Shown: positions 54,818-63,649, counted from the first letter of the stretch. The stretch is 64,000 bases of DNA from Halomonas sp. M4R1S46 (GCF_025725685.1 NZ_CP107008.1:3658001-3722000); one strand, 5' to 3'. Notes: a model not told the origin generated them from the letters alone. Numbers and translations are program-made.

Positions 54818-55483
54818 ACCCTCTCGCTGCAGCTTCTCACGCCGTGCGACTTCCGCCGGCGTGGGGGGATCCATGGCGAAGTCACCGGTTCTCACCGCGC
54901 CGTCACGCACATACCGGGCGATCACAATACCGTTGGGCGACACTCGACTGGCGACGAGTTTTAACCCCGCTGGCTTTCCGTCATCATGGAACAGTTTCTT
55001 GCCTCTCCCGAGCACGACGGGGAATATGAACAGATCGATCTCGTCGACGAGATCGCTCGCAAACAGCGTCCGAATCAGGTCGGTGCTGCCTTGAGTGACT
55101 AGTGCTGGTCCGTCTTCCTGCTTCAGCCTCGCGACATCGGCCGCCGCGTCACTGAGGGCCACCGAACCCTTCCAGGTCAGATTCAGGCCCTTGCGGGTCG
55201 CAACGTACTTATTGATCGAATTGAAGGTTCTGGCGATGGAATCATCGGGTCCCTCCTCGGCATACGGCCAGTGCGCGGCGAAAATCTCGTACGTCTTCCG
55301 CCCGAGCAGCAGGTCGAACCGCTGACTGAACATCCTGCCGATCTCTTCGCCGAACACCTCGTCCGCCAGCGGCGCGACCCAGCCGCCATAGCTGAATCCG
55401 CCGGTCGGGTCTTCTCGCGGCCCGCCAGGCGCCTGCATGACGCCATCCAGTGACACCATGGCGCCGACAATCACTCTTCGCAT
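54815..55483 (-). CDS. Dihydrofolate-reductase-like (RibD C-terminal domain) protein
   Basis: Encodes 222 residues. Blocks RRVIVGAMVSLDGVMQAPGG, DLLLGRKTYEIFAAHWPYAE and the C-terminal VDEIDLFIFPVVLGRGKKLF are typical of the YyaP/RibD-C family of NADPH-dependent reductases; the physiological substrate is unknown. Such genes are frequent integron cassettes. An attC-like site lies between it and the next cassette to the right. Confidence 0.85.
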   Translation of the reverse strand: MRRVIVGAMVSLDGVMQAPGGPREDPTGGFSYGGWVAPLADEVFGEEIGRMFSQRFDLLLGRKTYEIFAAHWPYAEEGPDDSIARTFNSINKYVATRKGLNLTWKGSVALSDAAADVARLKQEDGPALVTQGSTDLIRTLFASDLVDEIDLFIFPVVLGRGKKLFHDDGKPAGLKLVASRVSPNGIVIARYVRDGAVRTGDFAMDPPTPAEVARREKLQREG

Positions 55484-55574
55484 GAGGTCATCCCTCTGGT
55501 TTGCCTTCTAGTACCCAGTAGTCGAACGAGACACCGTGTAATCGACAGCCCGGTGCGCTCTGGGTGTGAATGAC

Positions 55575-55673
55575 GCCCGACGACGGCGCTCAGCCGCGCT
55601 CGGCGGCGACCGACCGGAGCGGCAGCGAAGGAAGGAAGCGGTCAAGCGTCGGAATGCAGCGCCCTGGTTAGGC
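55575..55673 (-). other. attC-like site of the VOC cassette
   Basis: On the minus strand it starts with the perfect core GCCTAAC (55673-55667), which also contains the TAA stop of the VOC gene, and ends with GTCGGGC (55581-55575), one base off GTTRRRY. Inner arms AGCGCC and GGCGCT pair, giving the imperfect palindrome expected of an attC of 99 bases. Confidence 0.65.
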
Positions 55674-56078
55674 ACCACTTTGTATGCCTTGCTGCGGTTG
55701 CCGGGCATAGCTGACCGTCAAGACTTCCCATACATGGTCGTCAGGTTCGTTCCAATACACGATTCGGCCCCCATGCTGCGTATTGATCTCCATATCTACC
55801 GGACCATGCGGGGTACTTCTGTACTCGATTCCCTTGGCCCTGATTCTGGCCAGGATCCCATCGAACGCCTCCTCGCCCACACGAAAACAATAGTGTTGCA
55901 CAGGGAAAGCGCCGTGTGCTTCGTCGAAATCCAGGGTCAGTCCGTCGTTCACGTAAACAGGAGAAAAGGGGCCATTCCCCGACTCGGCCCAAGGAACGTC
56001 CAGAAGGTAGGCGAGCAACTCAGCCGCAGCCCTTCTATCCCGAACCGGAACGATCGCATGGTCAAGTTCAACACTCAT
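55668..56078 (-). CDS. VOC-family (glyoxalase/bleomycin-resistance fold) protein
   Basis: Encodes 136 residues: ELDHAIVPVRDRRAAAELLA, then TLDFDEAHGAFPVQHYCFRV and DHVWEVLTVSY. It is a single VOC domain with candidate metal residues His7, His64/Tyr and the Glu in WEVLT. The function cannot be read from sequence. The gene ends inside the attC-like site, as cassette genes commonly do. Confidence 0.8.
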   Translation of the reverse strand: MSVELDHAIVPVRDRRAAAELLAYLLDVPWAESGNGPFSPVYVNDGLTLDFDEAHGAFPVQHYCFRVGEEAFDGILARIRAKGIEYRSTPHGPVDMEINTQHGGRIVYWNEPDDHVWEVLTVSYARQPQQGIQSGA

Positions 56079-56106
56079 AACCGGTAGCCTTCATGAAGGT
56101 GATGAT

Positions 56107-56173
56107 GCCTAACGCCCATGCCATGGGGCGGCTGGTACGAACTGGAAGCCGTCCCTGCCCGCGCCCGTTGCGG
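56107..56173 (-). other. attC-like site, partly degenerate
   Basis: The minus-strand 3' core GTTAGGC (56113-56107) is perfect and is preceded by GGGC. The opposite end (CCGCAAC, 56173-56167) departs from RYYYAAC at two positions. Length 67 bases, between the DUF899 and VOC cassette genes. Confidence 0.5.
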
Positions 56174-56197
56174 ACGACATGATCTGATTGTCCGGCG

Positions 56198-56935
56198 TCA
56201 TTGCCTCTTTCCAGTGCAGCAACTGGTTTCTATTTCGACCGGCACGTCGGTACGCGTCCACTGAGCAACTGGCCGGCCGTCACGCCGCCACCACGATCCG
56301 GCCTGGTCCTGCTGCGGCCAGCCGTCGGGCGAGTCCTCCCAGGTCTCCTGCCGGCCGAAGGGCGTGAGATCGAGCAACTGCAGCGTGGGCATCATGGCCT
56401 CGATCCCTCGCAACGTCGTTTCATACGTCTGGAACACCTGATCGCCGTCGCCCCGCAGGTAGCAGCGCACGTCGCCACCGTCTCGGGTCGCCAGCACCTC
56501 CGCTGAACCGGCGGTCGAGTACCACGGCGTCGTCCAGCCCATGAAGTCTCGGTAGGCGGCGATCTCGTCCCACGGACCGCTGCTGAAGACGGCGTAGGTC
56601 ACGTCACGCTCGGCCAGATAGGCGCAGACGGCGGAGTTCATCGCTGCCTGAGTGTGGGTGCAGCCCTCGCACTGCTGGTGGGGCAAGCCCTTCCTCTTCC
56701 ACATGAAGTGGTACACGATCAACATGCGCCGGCCTTCAAACACCTCGTGCAGAGCGACCGGACCGTCCGCACCCACCACCGTCAGCGGCTCCATCCGCGT
56801 CATCGGCAGGCGTCGCCGAGCCGCAGCCAGTTGGTCGCCAGCGCGCGTGTGCGCTTTCTCGCGGACCAGCAGCTCAGCACGAGCCCGCTCCCACTGGTCA
56901 CGTGTAACGATTTGCGGAGTTGGCGATTCTGTCAT
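56198..56935 (-). CDS. DUF899-family thioredoxin-like protein
   Basis: Encodes 245 residues from the Met at 56935 (MTESPTPQIVTRDQWERARA). The pattern RMLIVYHFMWKRKGLPHQQC followed by EGCTHTQAAMN, and the WTTPWYSTAGS block, are typical of DUF899 proteins, predicted to be thioredoxin-fold with an unusual CxxC. Often found in mobile contexts. It is bounded by attC-like sites on both sides. Confidence 0.85.
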   Translation of the reverse strand: MTESPTPQIVTRDQWERARAELLVREKAHTRAGDQLAAARRRLPMTRMEPLTVVGADGPVALHEVFEGRRMLIVYHFMWKRKGLPHQQCEGCTHTQAAMNSAVCAYLAERDVTYAVFSSGPWDEIAAYRDFMGWTTPWYSTAGSAEVLATRDGGDVRCYLRGDGDQVFQTYETTLRGIEAMMPTLQLLDLTPFGRQETWEDSPDGWPQQDQAGSWWRRDGRPVAQWTRTDVPVEIETSCCTGKRQ

Positions 56936-56958
56936 AGCGTTCCCCTCTACCTTCTCGA

Positions 56959-57045
56959 GCCCAACGCCGCCAACACAGGCCGAGCGACGTCGAGGTCCAG
57001 CCCACGCGTTGTTTGCATGGGTGATTGTGATTGGCCTTGTTAGGC
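56959..57045 (-). other. attC site of the GFA cassette
   Basis: On the minus strand this starts GCCTAAC (57045-57039) and ends GTTGGGC (56965-56959), both exact matches to RYYYAAC and GTTRRRY, 87 bases in all. Inner arms AACAAGGCC and GGCCTGTGTT pair with one bulge. This is the clearest attC in the window, 12 bases after the GFA stop. Confidence 0.8.
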
Positions 57046-57057
57046 GGTGCTCCAAGC

Positions 57058-57414
57058 CTAGAAGCTCTTACCATCGACATGCTGACTATCCAGCGCTCTG
57101 GGATCTACTCCAGACAAGCAGTTGACGTTTATGGCAACCGTTGGAGACCCATCAGGCATCTCGCCATAGGCAAAACTCTCAACACCGCAGATGTTGCAGA
57201 AAAGGTGACGGATCGCCTTTTTGTTAAAGAGGTACTCGGTGAGTGTCTTTTCCCCAGAAATTAACCGAAAATTTTCCACCGAGGTAAATGCCAATACAAA
57301 GCCCATGCGTTGGCAACGAGAACAGTTGCAGGTGAAGGTGTTCTCCAGGTCTACATCGACTTCATAGGCTACGGCTCCACACTGACAGCTACCATCGCAA
57401 TGCGTAAGTTTCAT
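57058..57414 (-). CDS. GFA-family (glutathione-dependent formaldehyde-activating enzyme-like) protein
   Basis: Encodes 118 residues with the zinc pattern SCQCGAV, then CNCSRCQRMG and FCNICGVESF (two zinc sites). GFA/CENP-V proteins bind zinc; glutathione adduct chemistry is likely but the substrate is unknown. The AT-richer composition stands out from the host genome. A strong Shine-Dalgarno GGAGGAGGTG precedes the ATG. It is the first cassette on the upstream side of the cluster. Confidence 0.85.
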   Translation of the reverse strand: MKLTHCDGSCQCGAVAYEVDVDLENTFTCNCSRCQRMGFVLAFTSVENFRLISGEKTLTEYLFNKKAIRHLFCNICGVESFAYGEMPDGSPTVAINVNCLSGVDPRALDSQHVDGKSF

Positions 57415-57871
57415 TATTTCACCTCCTCCTCAGCTGCCTAGGCGTAAGCTCCATCGACTAACAGACATTAGACTGCACGTTCGTTGATTGACTCGAATGC
57501 ACCGTCATATTCATTCGGGACATACCGCACGTCACTCACACCCCAACCCGATGAAATGCAATGAGATAAGGTATATAGCCAGGCGGGATTTCACCGATAG
57601 CCGTGCCGACTGCATGACTCAGATGAACATGACTGCTGCATTGTCCTGAGGTCGGTCATGGGTCAAGGCGTCACTGATGCCCTCTTCCCTATACCCCTAC
57701 ACCCTGCGCTTTCGTGCCGGCTTGCTGACGGCAATACCACCCACCCTAGTTCAATAGACTTTGTCTCGCCATCGGCTAGAGCTTGATGACTTCGATAGAC
57801 AGTCGGTGTCGGCTGAGCGGCAAGACGCCAGCCACGGCTGGCGTCCTGGTTGGCGAGCTGGCACGGCAAGG
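57415..57871. other. Gene-free region upstream of the cassette cluster
   Basis: AT-richer 457 bases without a convincing gene on either strand and no trace of an integron integrase. A perfect hairpin GACGCCAGC (57824-57832) / GCTGGCGTC (57837-57845) lies 27 bases after the SpoIIAA-like gene on the minus strand and may act as its terminator. GTTAGTC near 57461 is the only, imperfect, core-like site. Confidence 0.5.
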
Positions 57872-58297
57872 TCAGGCCCCGTGGTAGCCATCATCTTCGG
57901 GGTCCTCGTGCTCCCCCTTGGGTAATTCACCGGCCCAGGCCATGGCCGCGGCGTGATCGCGCTTGGGAAAGGTGCGGACCTCCACGGCCTTGAACAGCCG
58001 CTCTTCCAGGTGGGTGAGATGCTTGACCCACTCCTGGTCGGTGACCACGGCGGCCCGGTGGTAGTGCTCGAGATCGCCGAGCTGGGTCAGACCGTAGCCG
58101 ATATCCTTCAGCAAGGCGGTCAGGGTCAGCCAGCGAAGGCCGTCGATCTCGACCACCAGGCTGACCCTGGGATGGGCCCGCTTGGCGGCCTCGATGGCAT
58201 CGATGGCGCGCTGCAGTTCCCTGGCCGTCACGACACCGCCCGCGTTCATCGCCACGACATGACCCGCCGGATGGGAGATGAGATCCAACATGGGCAT
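57872..58297 (-). CDS. SpoIIAA-like (STAS/SEC14-related) protein
   Basis: Encodes 141 residues: a single alpha/beta domain with GGVVTARELQRAIDAIEAA, VSLVVEIDGLRWLTLTALLK and HYHRAAVVTDQEWVKHL, matching the PF11964 SpoIIAA-like group. Members are cytosolic and of unknown function; some bind lipids. GC-rich host-like codon use sets it apart from the cassette genes to its left. Confidence 0.8.
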   Translation of the reverse strand: MPMLDLISHPAGHVVAMNAGGVVTARELQRAIDAIEAAKRAHPRVSLVVEIDGLRWLTLTALLKDIGYGLTQLGDLEHYHRAAVVTDQEWVKHLTHLEERLFKAVEVRTFPKRDHAAAMAWAGELPKGEHEDPEDDGYHGA

Positions 58298-58458
58298 TCT
58301 CCTTGGGGTTGAGAGAGCAGCAAAGCGCCTCGGTCGCTTTCAGCATAGCGCGCCATGACAGCCAAGCCGGTGCCCACAGGGCGCTGCAGGGGGAGGTCAC
58401 GAAAACGTCACTAACGCGCGCAAGCATAAGGCCGAATATCACAAGAGGGTCGCCTAGC

Positions 58459-59790
58459 ATGCCCCGACGCGCGCGCGAACCGCTCAGCACAGCGGAAGTA
58501 GAGCCGCTGCCCCGGCGGGCTCGCAGCAATGCGCTGCCCCAGCAGGGCCAGGCCGAGCGGGTATCCCGGCAGGTACTGGCCGCTACCGCCCTGCTGACGA
58601 GCACGCCGTCCTCCGAGGCAGGCCTTCGGCCTCTGAGAATCCTGATCGTCTCGGATGTGTTCTTTCCACGCATCAACGGGGTCTCCACCTCCATCGCCAG
58701 CTTTCGCCGCGGCCTGGAGCACCAGGGCCACTCGGTGACCCTGATCTGCCCCGATTACCCGTTGGGGCAGACCGACGCGCCGGAGGTGCTGCGCATCCCT
58801 TCGCGGGGCGTGCCAGGCGATCCCGAGGATCGCATGATGCACTACCGCGAGCTGATGGCCTTGACGCCGCAGCTCGCCGCGGAGGCCTTCGACCTGATCC
58901 ATGTGCACACCCCCTTCGTGGCCCACTACGCCGGCATCGCCCTGGGGCGTCGGCTGGGCATTCCGGTGGTGGCCACCTACCACACCCTCTTCGAGGAGTA
59001 CCTGCACCACTATGTGCGCTGGCTGCCGCGTCGCTGGCTGCGCTTCGCCGCCCGCCGCCTCTCGGTGCGCCAGTGCCACCAGCTCGATGCCCTGGTGGCG
59101 CCCTCCCGAGCCATGCGCGAGGCGCTGGAGCGCTACGGCGTCACCACGCCCATGGCGATCATCCCCACCGGCCTGGCGCTGGAGACCTTTACCCATCCCC
59201 ATGAAGCGAGCGATTTCCGCCACTGCTACGGCCTGCCATCGGAGGCCAGGCTGCTGCTCTTCGTGGGCCGAGCGGCCAACGAGAAGAACATCGGCTTTCT
59301 GATCGAGATGCTACCCCGGGTGCTGGCCCAGCACCCCGCCACCCGGCTGATCATCACCGGCGAAGGGCCGGCCCAGGCGGCGCTGGCCCGCCAGGCCCAG
59401 CAGGCGGGGCTTGGCGAGGCGGTGATCTTTCTCGGCTACCTCGACCGCGACGGCCCCCTGCAGGCGGCCTACCGCGCCGCCGATGTGTTCGTGTTCGCGT
59501 CACGCACGGAGACCCAGGGGCTGGTGCTGCTGGAAGCCCTGGCTCTGGGCACCCCGGTGGTCTCCACCGCGGTAATGGGCACTCGCGACATGCTGGAGGA
59601 CGGCGCCGGCTGCCTGATCGCCGAGGAGCGCCACGACGACTTCGCCGACAAGGTCAACCGCGTGCTGAGCGAGCCGGCGCTCAAGGCCGAACTCGCCCGC
59701 CGCGGCCCCATCCACGCCGCCCGCTGGCATGAGGATACCCTGGCGGCAGAGCTGGCGTGGGTGTATTGGGGGTGTGTTGTCGCCCGGTAA
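58459..59790 (+). CDS. Glycosyltransferase family 4 protein
   Basis: Encodes 443 residues from the ATG at 58459; residues 1-55 are a low-complexity basic extension, and the fold starts at LRPLRILIVSDVFFPRINGV. GT-B features include GGxS-like GVSTSIASFRRGL, HVHTPFVAHYAG, LLLFVGRAANEKNIGFL and the donor-site ASRTETQGLVLLEALALG with the E-x7-E pattern. Relatives glycosylate lipids such as diacylglycerol. Acceptor unknown. Confidence 0.88.
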   Translation: MPRRAREPLSTAEVEPLPRRARSNALPQQGQAERVSRQVLAATALLTSTPSSEAGLRPLRILIVSDVFFPRINGVSTSIASFRRGLEHQGHSVTLICPDYPLGQTDAPEVLRIPSRGVPGDPEDRMMHYRELMALTPQLAAEAFDLIHVHTPFVAHYAGIALGRRLGIPVVATYHTLFEEYLHHYVRWLPRRWLRFAARRLSVRQCHQLDALVAPSRAMREALERYGVTTPMAIIPTGLALETFTHPHEASDFRHCYGLPSEARLLLFVGRAANEKNIGFLIEMLPRVLAQHPATRLIITGEGPAQAALARQAQQAGLGEAVIFLGYLDRDGPLQAAYRAADVFVFASRTETQGLVLLEALALGTPVVSTAVMGTRDMLEDGAGCLIAEERHDDFADKVNRVLSEPALKAELARRGPIHAARWHEDTLAAELAWVYWGCVVAR

Positions 59791-59803
59791 ACGGGGCTCC
59801 CGC

Positions 59804-59873
59804 AGCCCGAATGGGCACTGCGAGGGATAGCCGCGGGTGAGGGCGCGAGCAACTTGGTGCCCTATTCGGGCTA
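59804..59873. repeat. Inverted repeat with interspersed repeat, copy 2
   Basis: AGCCCGAATGGGCAC (59804-59818) pairs with GTGCCCTATTCGGGCT (59857-59872) with one bulge, spanning a 38-base loop. The right part (59843-59873) is the second copy of the 31-base element at 54787-54817. It fills the space between the convergent GT4 and aceK genes and could terminate both; its end forms the aceK TAG stop. Confidence 0.7.
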
Positions 59874-61616
59874 GTAGACCAGGCCGTTGTCGGCGTCGGC
59901 GTTGAAGCGCTGCTTGTTGCGGTACGGATAGACGTCGATGACGCGACCGTCACGGATGGCCTGCTGCAGCCCCTTCCAGTAGTCGGCGTCGAACAGCTCC
60001 GGGTGCAGCGTGTAGAACAGCTTGCGCAGGCGCACGTCGGCGAACAGGAAGGGCCCGAATTCCTCGGGGAAAACATCATTGGGCCCCACCGAGTACCAGG
60101 GCTCGTCGGCCAGCTCCTGCTCCGGGTACAGGGGCTCGGGTATGTGGCGGAAGTTGCACTCGGTGAGATAGCAGATCTCGTCGTAGTCGTAGAAGACCAC
60201 CCGGCCATGACGGGTCACCCCGAAGTTCTTCAGCAGCATGTCGCCGGGGAAGATGTTGGCCGCGGCGAGCTGCTTGATGGCATTGCCGTAGTCCTTGAGC
60301 ACCGCCCGCGTCTCGGCCTCGTCGCAGTCCTGCAGGTAGAGGTTGAGGGGGGTCATCATGCGCTCGGTGTAGCAGTGCTCGATGATCACCTTGTCCCCGC
60401 GCAGGTAGACCGTGGAGGGTGCCACCTCGAGCAGGTGCGCCAGGCATTCCGGGTCGAAGTGGTCCTGGCGGGCGATGAAGTTCGAGAACTCCTGGGTATC
60501 GGCCATGCGCCCCACCCGGTCGTGACGCTTGACCAGCCGGTACTTCTCGCGGACGTTCTCGTGGCTCATCTCCTTGGTGGGGTCGAAGCGATCCTTGATG
60601 ATCTTGAACACCGTGCGGAAGGACGGCAGCACGAACACCGCCATGACCATGCCGCGCACCCCGGGGGCGATCAGGAACTGGTCCTCGCGCTTGGCCACCT
60701 GGACATTGAGGGCGCGGAAGAACTCGGTCTTGCCTTGCTTGTAGAAACCGATGGCGGCATACAGCTCGCCCTGAGGCTTGTCGGGCATCACCTCCTGGAG
60801 GTAGTGGACGAACTCGCTGGGCACCACGACCTTGACCTGGAAGTAGGCCCGGGTGAAGGAGAAGATGATCGAGACCTCGTCGGGCTCGATGATCACGGTG
60901 TCCAGGTGGAGCCCGTCGCCCGCCTCGTGGAGCACCGGCAGCACCAGCGGCACCTGCCCGCCGCCGCCGCGAATGCGGCCGACCAGGTAGGCGCCCTTGT
61001 TGCGGTAGAAGACGCTCTTGATCAACTCGATCTCGGCCTGGGGATCGTCGAGGATCGCCGGGGGCAGCTGGCGACGCAGGAAATCGCCGCCCAGGGCGGC
61101 GTCTCGCTCCAGGTCCTCGAAGGGCGTCTCGAAGGGCGCCTCGGCCAGGGCCCAGCGCAGCGCCTGCTCCCAGTCATCGCCCACCGCCTGGCGCCGACAC
61201 AGCTGGAGGCCGGAGTGGTGGGCGGCATACGCTCGGGAGCGATAGACGAACATCCAGTCGTTGCGGATGTGGCGATGATGGAACAGCGAGCAGAACATCG
61301 AGTTGAAGTAGGTCTCGGCCAGCTCGTAGTCGAGCCGCTGGCTGATCAGGTCGGCATAGTGGCGACGGGCCTCCCGCCAGGACTCGAAGTCCACCAGCTG
61401 GTCCTCCTCGAAGGTCCGCCGGAGCCTCGCCAGGGTGATCTGGACCTTATCGTCATACAGATCGATCCGCTCCGCCGAGGCCAGCTGGGCCTCGCGCCAG
61501 GCCGCATCCCGGAAGCGGCGGCTGGCATCGGCGGTGATCTCCTTGAATCGCGACCGGTACTCGTCGAAGCCATGCAGGATGGTGGCGGCGAGGCGATAGG
61601 CGGGCGAGTGTCTCAT
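59871..61616 (-). CDS. aceK: Isocitrate dehydrogenase kinase/phosphatase
   Basis: Encodes 581 residues from the Met at 61616, with GGAGG 6 bases upstream (a Met 12 bases earlier is possible). Conserved AceK blocks NKGAYLVGRI, IIFSFTRAYFQV, ELYAAIGFYKQGKTEFFR and NFGVTRHGRVVFYDYDE are present; the last resembles a kinase catalytic loop with the metal Asp. It switches carbon between the TCA and glyoxylate routes. Confidence 0.96.
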   Translation of the reverse strand: MRHSPAYRLAATILHGFDEYRSRFKEITADASRRFRDAAWREAQLASAERIDLYDDKVQITLARLRRTFEEDQLVDFESWREARRHYADLISQRLDYELAETYFNSMFCSLFHHRHIRNDWMFVYRSRAYAAHHSGLQLCRRQAVGDDWEQALRWALAEAPFETPFEDLERDAALGGDFLRRQLPPAILDDPQAEIELIKSVFYRNKGAYLVGRIRGGGGQVPLVLPVLHEAGDGLHLDTVIIEPDEVSIIFSFTRAYFQVKVVVPSEFVHYLQEVMPDKPQGELYAAIGFYKQGKTEFFRALNVQVAKREDQFLIAPGVRGMVMAVFVLPSFRTVFKIIKDRFDPTKEMSHENVREKYRLVKRHDRVGRMADTQEFSNFIARQDHFDPECLAHLLEVAPSTVYLRGDKVIIEHCYTERMMTPLNLYLQDCDEAETRAVLKDYGNAIKQLAAANIFPGDMLLKNFGVTRHGRVVFYDYDEICYLTECNFRHIPEPLYPEQELADEPWYSVGPNDVFPEEFGPFLFADVRLRKLFYTLHPELFDADYWKGLQQAIRDGRVIDVYPYRNKQRFNADADNGLVY

Positions 61617-61768
61617 GGCGACCTCCATGTAGCGGCGCCTTCCAGCTTCGCGTATTTTCCCCGCCTGTGCGAGCCGACCATGGTGGGCCCCGCCGAGATC
61701 CGTGATGACATCGGGCCCCGGGACGGCGACAATGGCGCCCTCGTTGTCACCTGCCGTTCGAGCGCGCC

Positions 61769-62527
61769 ATGACGGAACCGCTGCCCATCCTCTACCACGA
61801 CGAGCACCTGGTCGCCGTGCACAAGCCGGCCGGCCTGCTGGTGCATCGCACCGCCCTGGCTCGCGGGGAGCGCCATGTCCTGCTGCAGGCCCTGCGCGAC
61901 CAGCTCGGCCGGCGCGTCTACCCCGTGCACCGCCTCGACCGCCCCACCTCGGGGCTGATGATCTTCGCCCTCTCGCCGGAGACGGCCACGCGCCTGGCCG
62001 AGACGTTCGAGCAACGCCGGGTGGAGAAGCGCTACCTGGCGGTGGTGCGCGGCGTGGGCCCCGACGCCGCCCGCCTCGACTATGCGCTGCGCGAGGAGGA
62101 CGGCCGGCGGCCCAAGGCCGAGATGCCGGCCATGGAGGCGGTCACCGAGGTGCGGCGGCTGGACAGCGTCGAGCTGCCGGTGCAGGTCGACCGCTATCCC
62201 CGGGCCCGCTACTCGCTGATGGAGGCCCGCCCCCTGACCGGTCGGCGCCACCAGATCCGTCGCCACCTGTCCCGCCGCGGCTACCCGATCATCGGCGACG
62301 CCAAGCACGGCAAGGGCAACCACAACCGCTTCTTCGCCGAGCACCTGGACTGTGCCCGGCTGCTGCTCGCGGCCGTGGGCCTGACCTTCGACCATCCCGC
62401 GGACGGCCGCCGCCTGGCGCTGGGCTGCGCCCTGGACGCCCCGATGACCGCCCTCTTCCAGCGCTTCGGCTGGGCGGGCCACCTGCCCGCGAACCAGCGG
62501 CCGGACGCCACACCCGCCCTCGCCTGA
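61769..62527 (+). CDS. truC: tRNA pseudouridine(65) synthase TruC
   Basis: Encodes 252 residues of the RluA family. The catalytic Asp lies in HRLDRPTSGLMIFALS; ILYHDEHLVAVHKPAGLLVH, FEQRRVEKRYLAVVRG, TGRRHQIRRHLSRRGYPIIG and GDAKHGKGNHNRFF follow the E. coli TruC sequence closely, including the characteristic WAGHLPANQR near the end. It modifies U65 of tRNA-Ile and tRNA-Asp. Confidence 0.92.
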   Translation: MTEPLPILYHDEHLVAVHKPAGLLVHRTALARGERHVLLQALRDQLGRRVYPVHRLDRPTSGLMIFALSPETATRLAETFEQRRVEKRYLAVVRGVGPDAARLDYALREEDGRRPKAEMPAMEAVTEVRRLDSVELPVQVDRYPRARYSLMEARPLTGRRHQIRRHLSRRGYPIIGDAKHGKGNHNRFFAEHLDCARLLLAAVGLTFDHPADGRRLALGCALDAPMTALFQRFGWAGHLPANQRPDATPALA

Positions 62528-62537
62528 CACGCCACCG

Positions 62538-63368
62538 ATGCCCATGACCGATACCCTGCTGCACCCGTCCCCCCACGCCACCGACGACCACGAGCTGCGC
62601 TTCGGCGGCATCCGCCGCCTGTACGGTGCCCGCGCCCTGGCGCGCTTCCGCCGCGCCCATGTGGTGGTCGTGGGCGTGGGCGGCGTGGGCAGCTGGGCCG
62701 TGGAGGCCCTGGCACGGTCCGGAATCGGCCGGCTGACCCTGATCGACCTGGACGATGTCTGCGTCTCCAACGTCAACCGTCAGCTGCATGCCCTGGACGG
62801 CACCATCGGCCGTCCCAAGGTGGAGGTGCTGGCCGAACGCTGCCGGGCCATCCAGCCGGGCATCGAGGTGGTGGCGGACAGCGCCTTCGTGACCCCGACC
62901 AATCTCGCCGACCGCCTGCCCGAGGACGCCGACCACCTGGTCGACGCCATCGACAGCGTGGTGGCCAAGGCGGCGCTGATCGCCTGGTGCAAGCGGCGCA
63001 AGCTGCCGATCACCGTCACCGGCGCCGCCGGGGGCCAGACCGACCCCACCCGCATCCGCGTGGCCGACCTCACCCGCACCGAGCACGACCCGCTGCTGGC
63101 CAAGGTGCGCGCCCGCCTGCGCCGGGACCATGGGTTCTCCCGCAACCCCAGGCGCCGCTTCTCGGTGGAGTGCGTGTATTCCGACGAGCAGCTGGTCTAC
63201 CCCGGCGCCGACGGCGAGGTCTGCCTGCAGAAGCCCGGCACCGGCGAGGCCACCCGTCTCGACTGCGCCTCGGGCTTCGGCGCCGCCACCTTCGTCACCG
63301 GCAGCTTCGGCTTCGTCGCCGCCTCGCGCACCCTGGCCCGCCTGGCCCGTGACGCCGCCGCCCCCTGA
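62538..63368 (+). CDS. tcdA: tRNA threonylcarbamoyladenosine dehydratase
   Basis: Encodes 276 residues (a start two codons later is possible). E1-like blocks RRLYGARALARFRRAHVVVV, VGVGGVGSWAVEALARSGIG, LDDVCVSNVNRQLHA and VDAIDSVVAKAALI are typical of TcdA/CsdL. It cyclises t6A37 to ct6A in tRNA, downstream of the TsaC pathway whose first gene also lies in this window. Confidence 0.94.
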   Translation: MPMTDTLLHPSPHATDDHELRFGGIRRLYGARALARFRRAHVVVVGVGGVGSWAVEALARSGIGRLTLIDLDDVCVSNVNRQLHALDGTIGRPKVEVLAERCRAIQPGIEVVADSAFVTPTNLADRLPEDADHLVDAIDSVVAKAALIAWCKRRKLPITVTGAAGGQTDPTRIRVADLTRTEHDPLLAKVRARLRRDHGFSRNPRRRFSVECVYSDEQLVYPGADGEVCLQKPGTGEATRLDCASGFGAATFVTGSFGFVAASRTLARLARDAAAP

Positions 63369-63384
63369 CCCGAGGAGTCCGCAG

Positions 63385-63612
63385 ATGGAAGCGCAGTATC
63401 CCGTCCCCGGCATCTACCGCCACTACAAGGGACCGCTCTACGAAGTGATCGGCGTGGCCCACCACAGCGAGACCGAGGAGCCGCTGGTGGCCTACCGCGC
63501 CCTGTACGGCGACTACGGCCTCTGGGTCCGACCGCTGTCGATGTTCATGGAGACCGTCGAGGTGCAGGGCGAACCGCTGCCGCGCTTCGCCCTGGAGAAG
63601 GCCTTTTCCTGA
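63385..63612 (+). CDS. DUF1653-family protein
   Basis: Encodes 75 residues: YPVPGIYRHYKGPLYEVIGV, then HHSETEEPLVAYRALYGDYG and WVRPLSMFMETVEV. This is the complete short DUF1653 domain, a beta-rich module of unknown function widespread in proteobacteria. It begins 16 bases after tcdA and is probably its operon partner. Confidence 0.9.
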   Translation: MEAQYPVPGIYRHYKGPLYEVIGVAHHSETEEPLVAYRALYGDYGLWVRPLSMFMETVEVQGEPLPRFALEKAFS

Positions 63613-63618
63613 GGGCCA

Positions 63619-63649
63619 CACGACGAAGGCGCCCCGGGGGCGCCTCGTG
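63619..63649. terminator. Convergent hairpin between DUF1653 gene and bfr
   Basis: CACGA (63619-63623) and TCGTG (63645-63649) enclose AGGCGCCCC / GGGGCGCCT, giving a long GC-rich stem. No T-run; placed between convergent genes, so a shared terminator is plausible. Confidence 0.5.

Noticed and set aside
57663..57869. 68-residue minus-strand frame in the spacer right of the cassettes
   Set aside because: No domain, no Shine-Dalgarno, composition of non-coding DNA.
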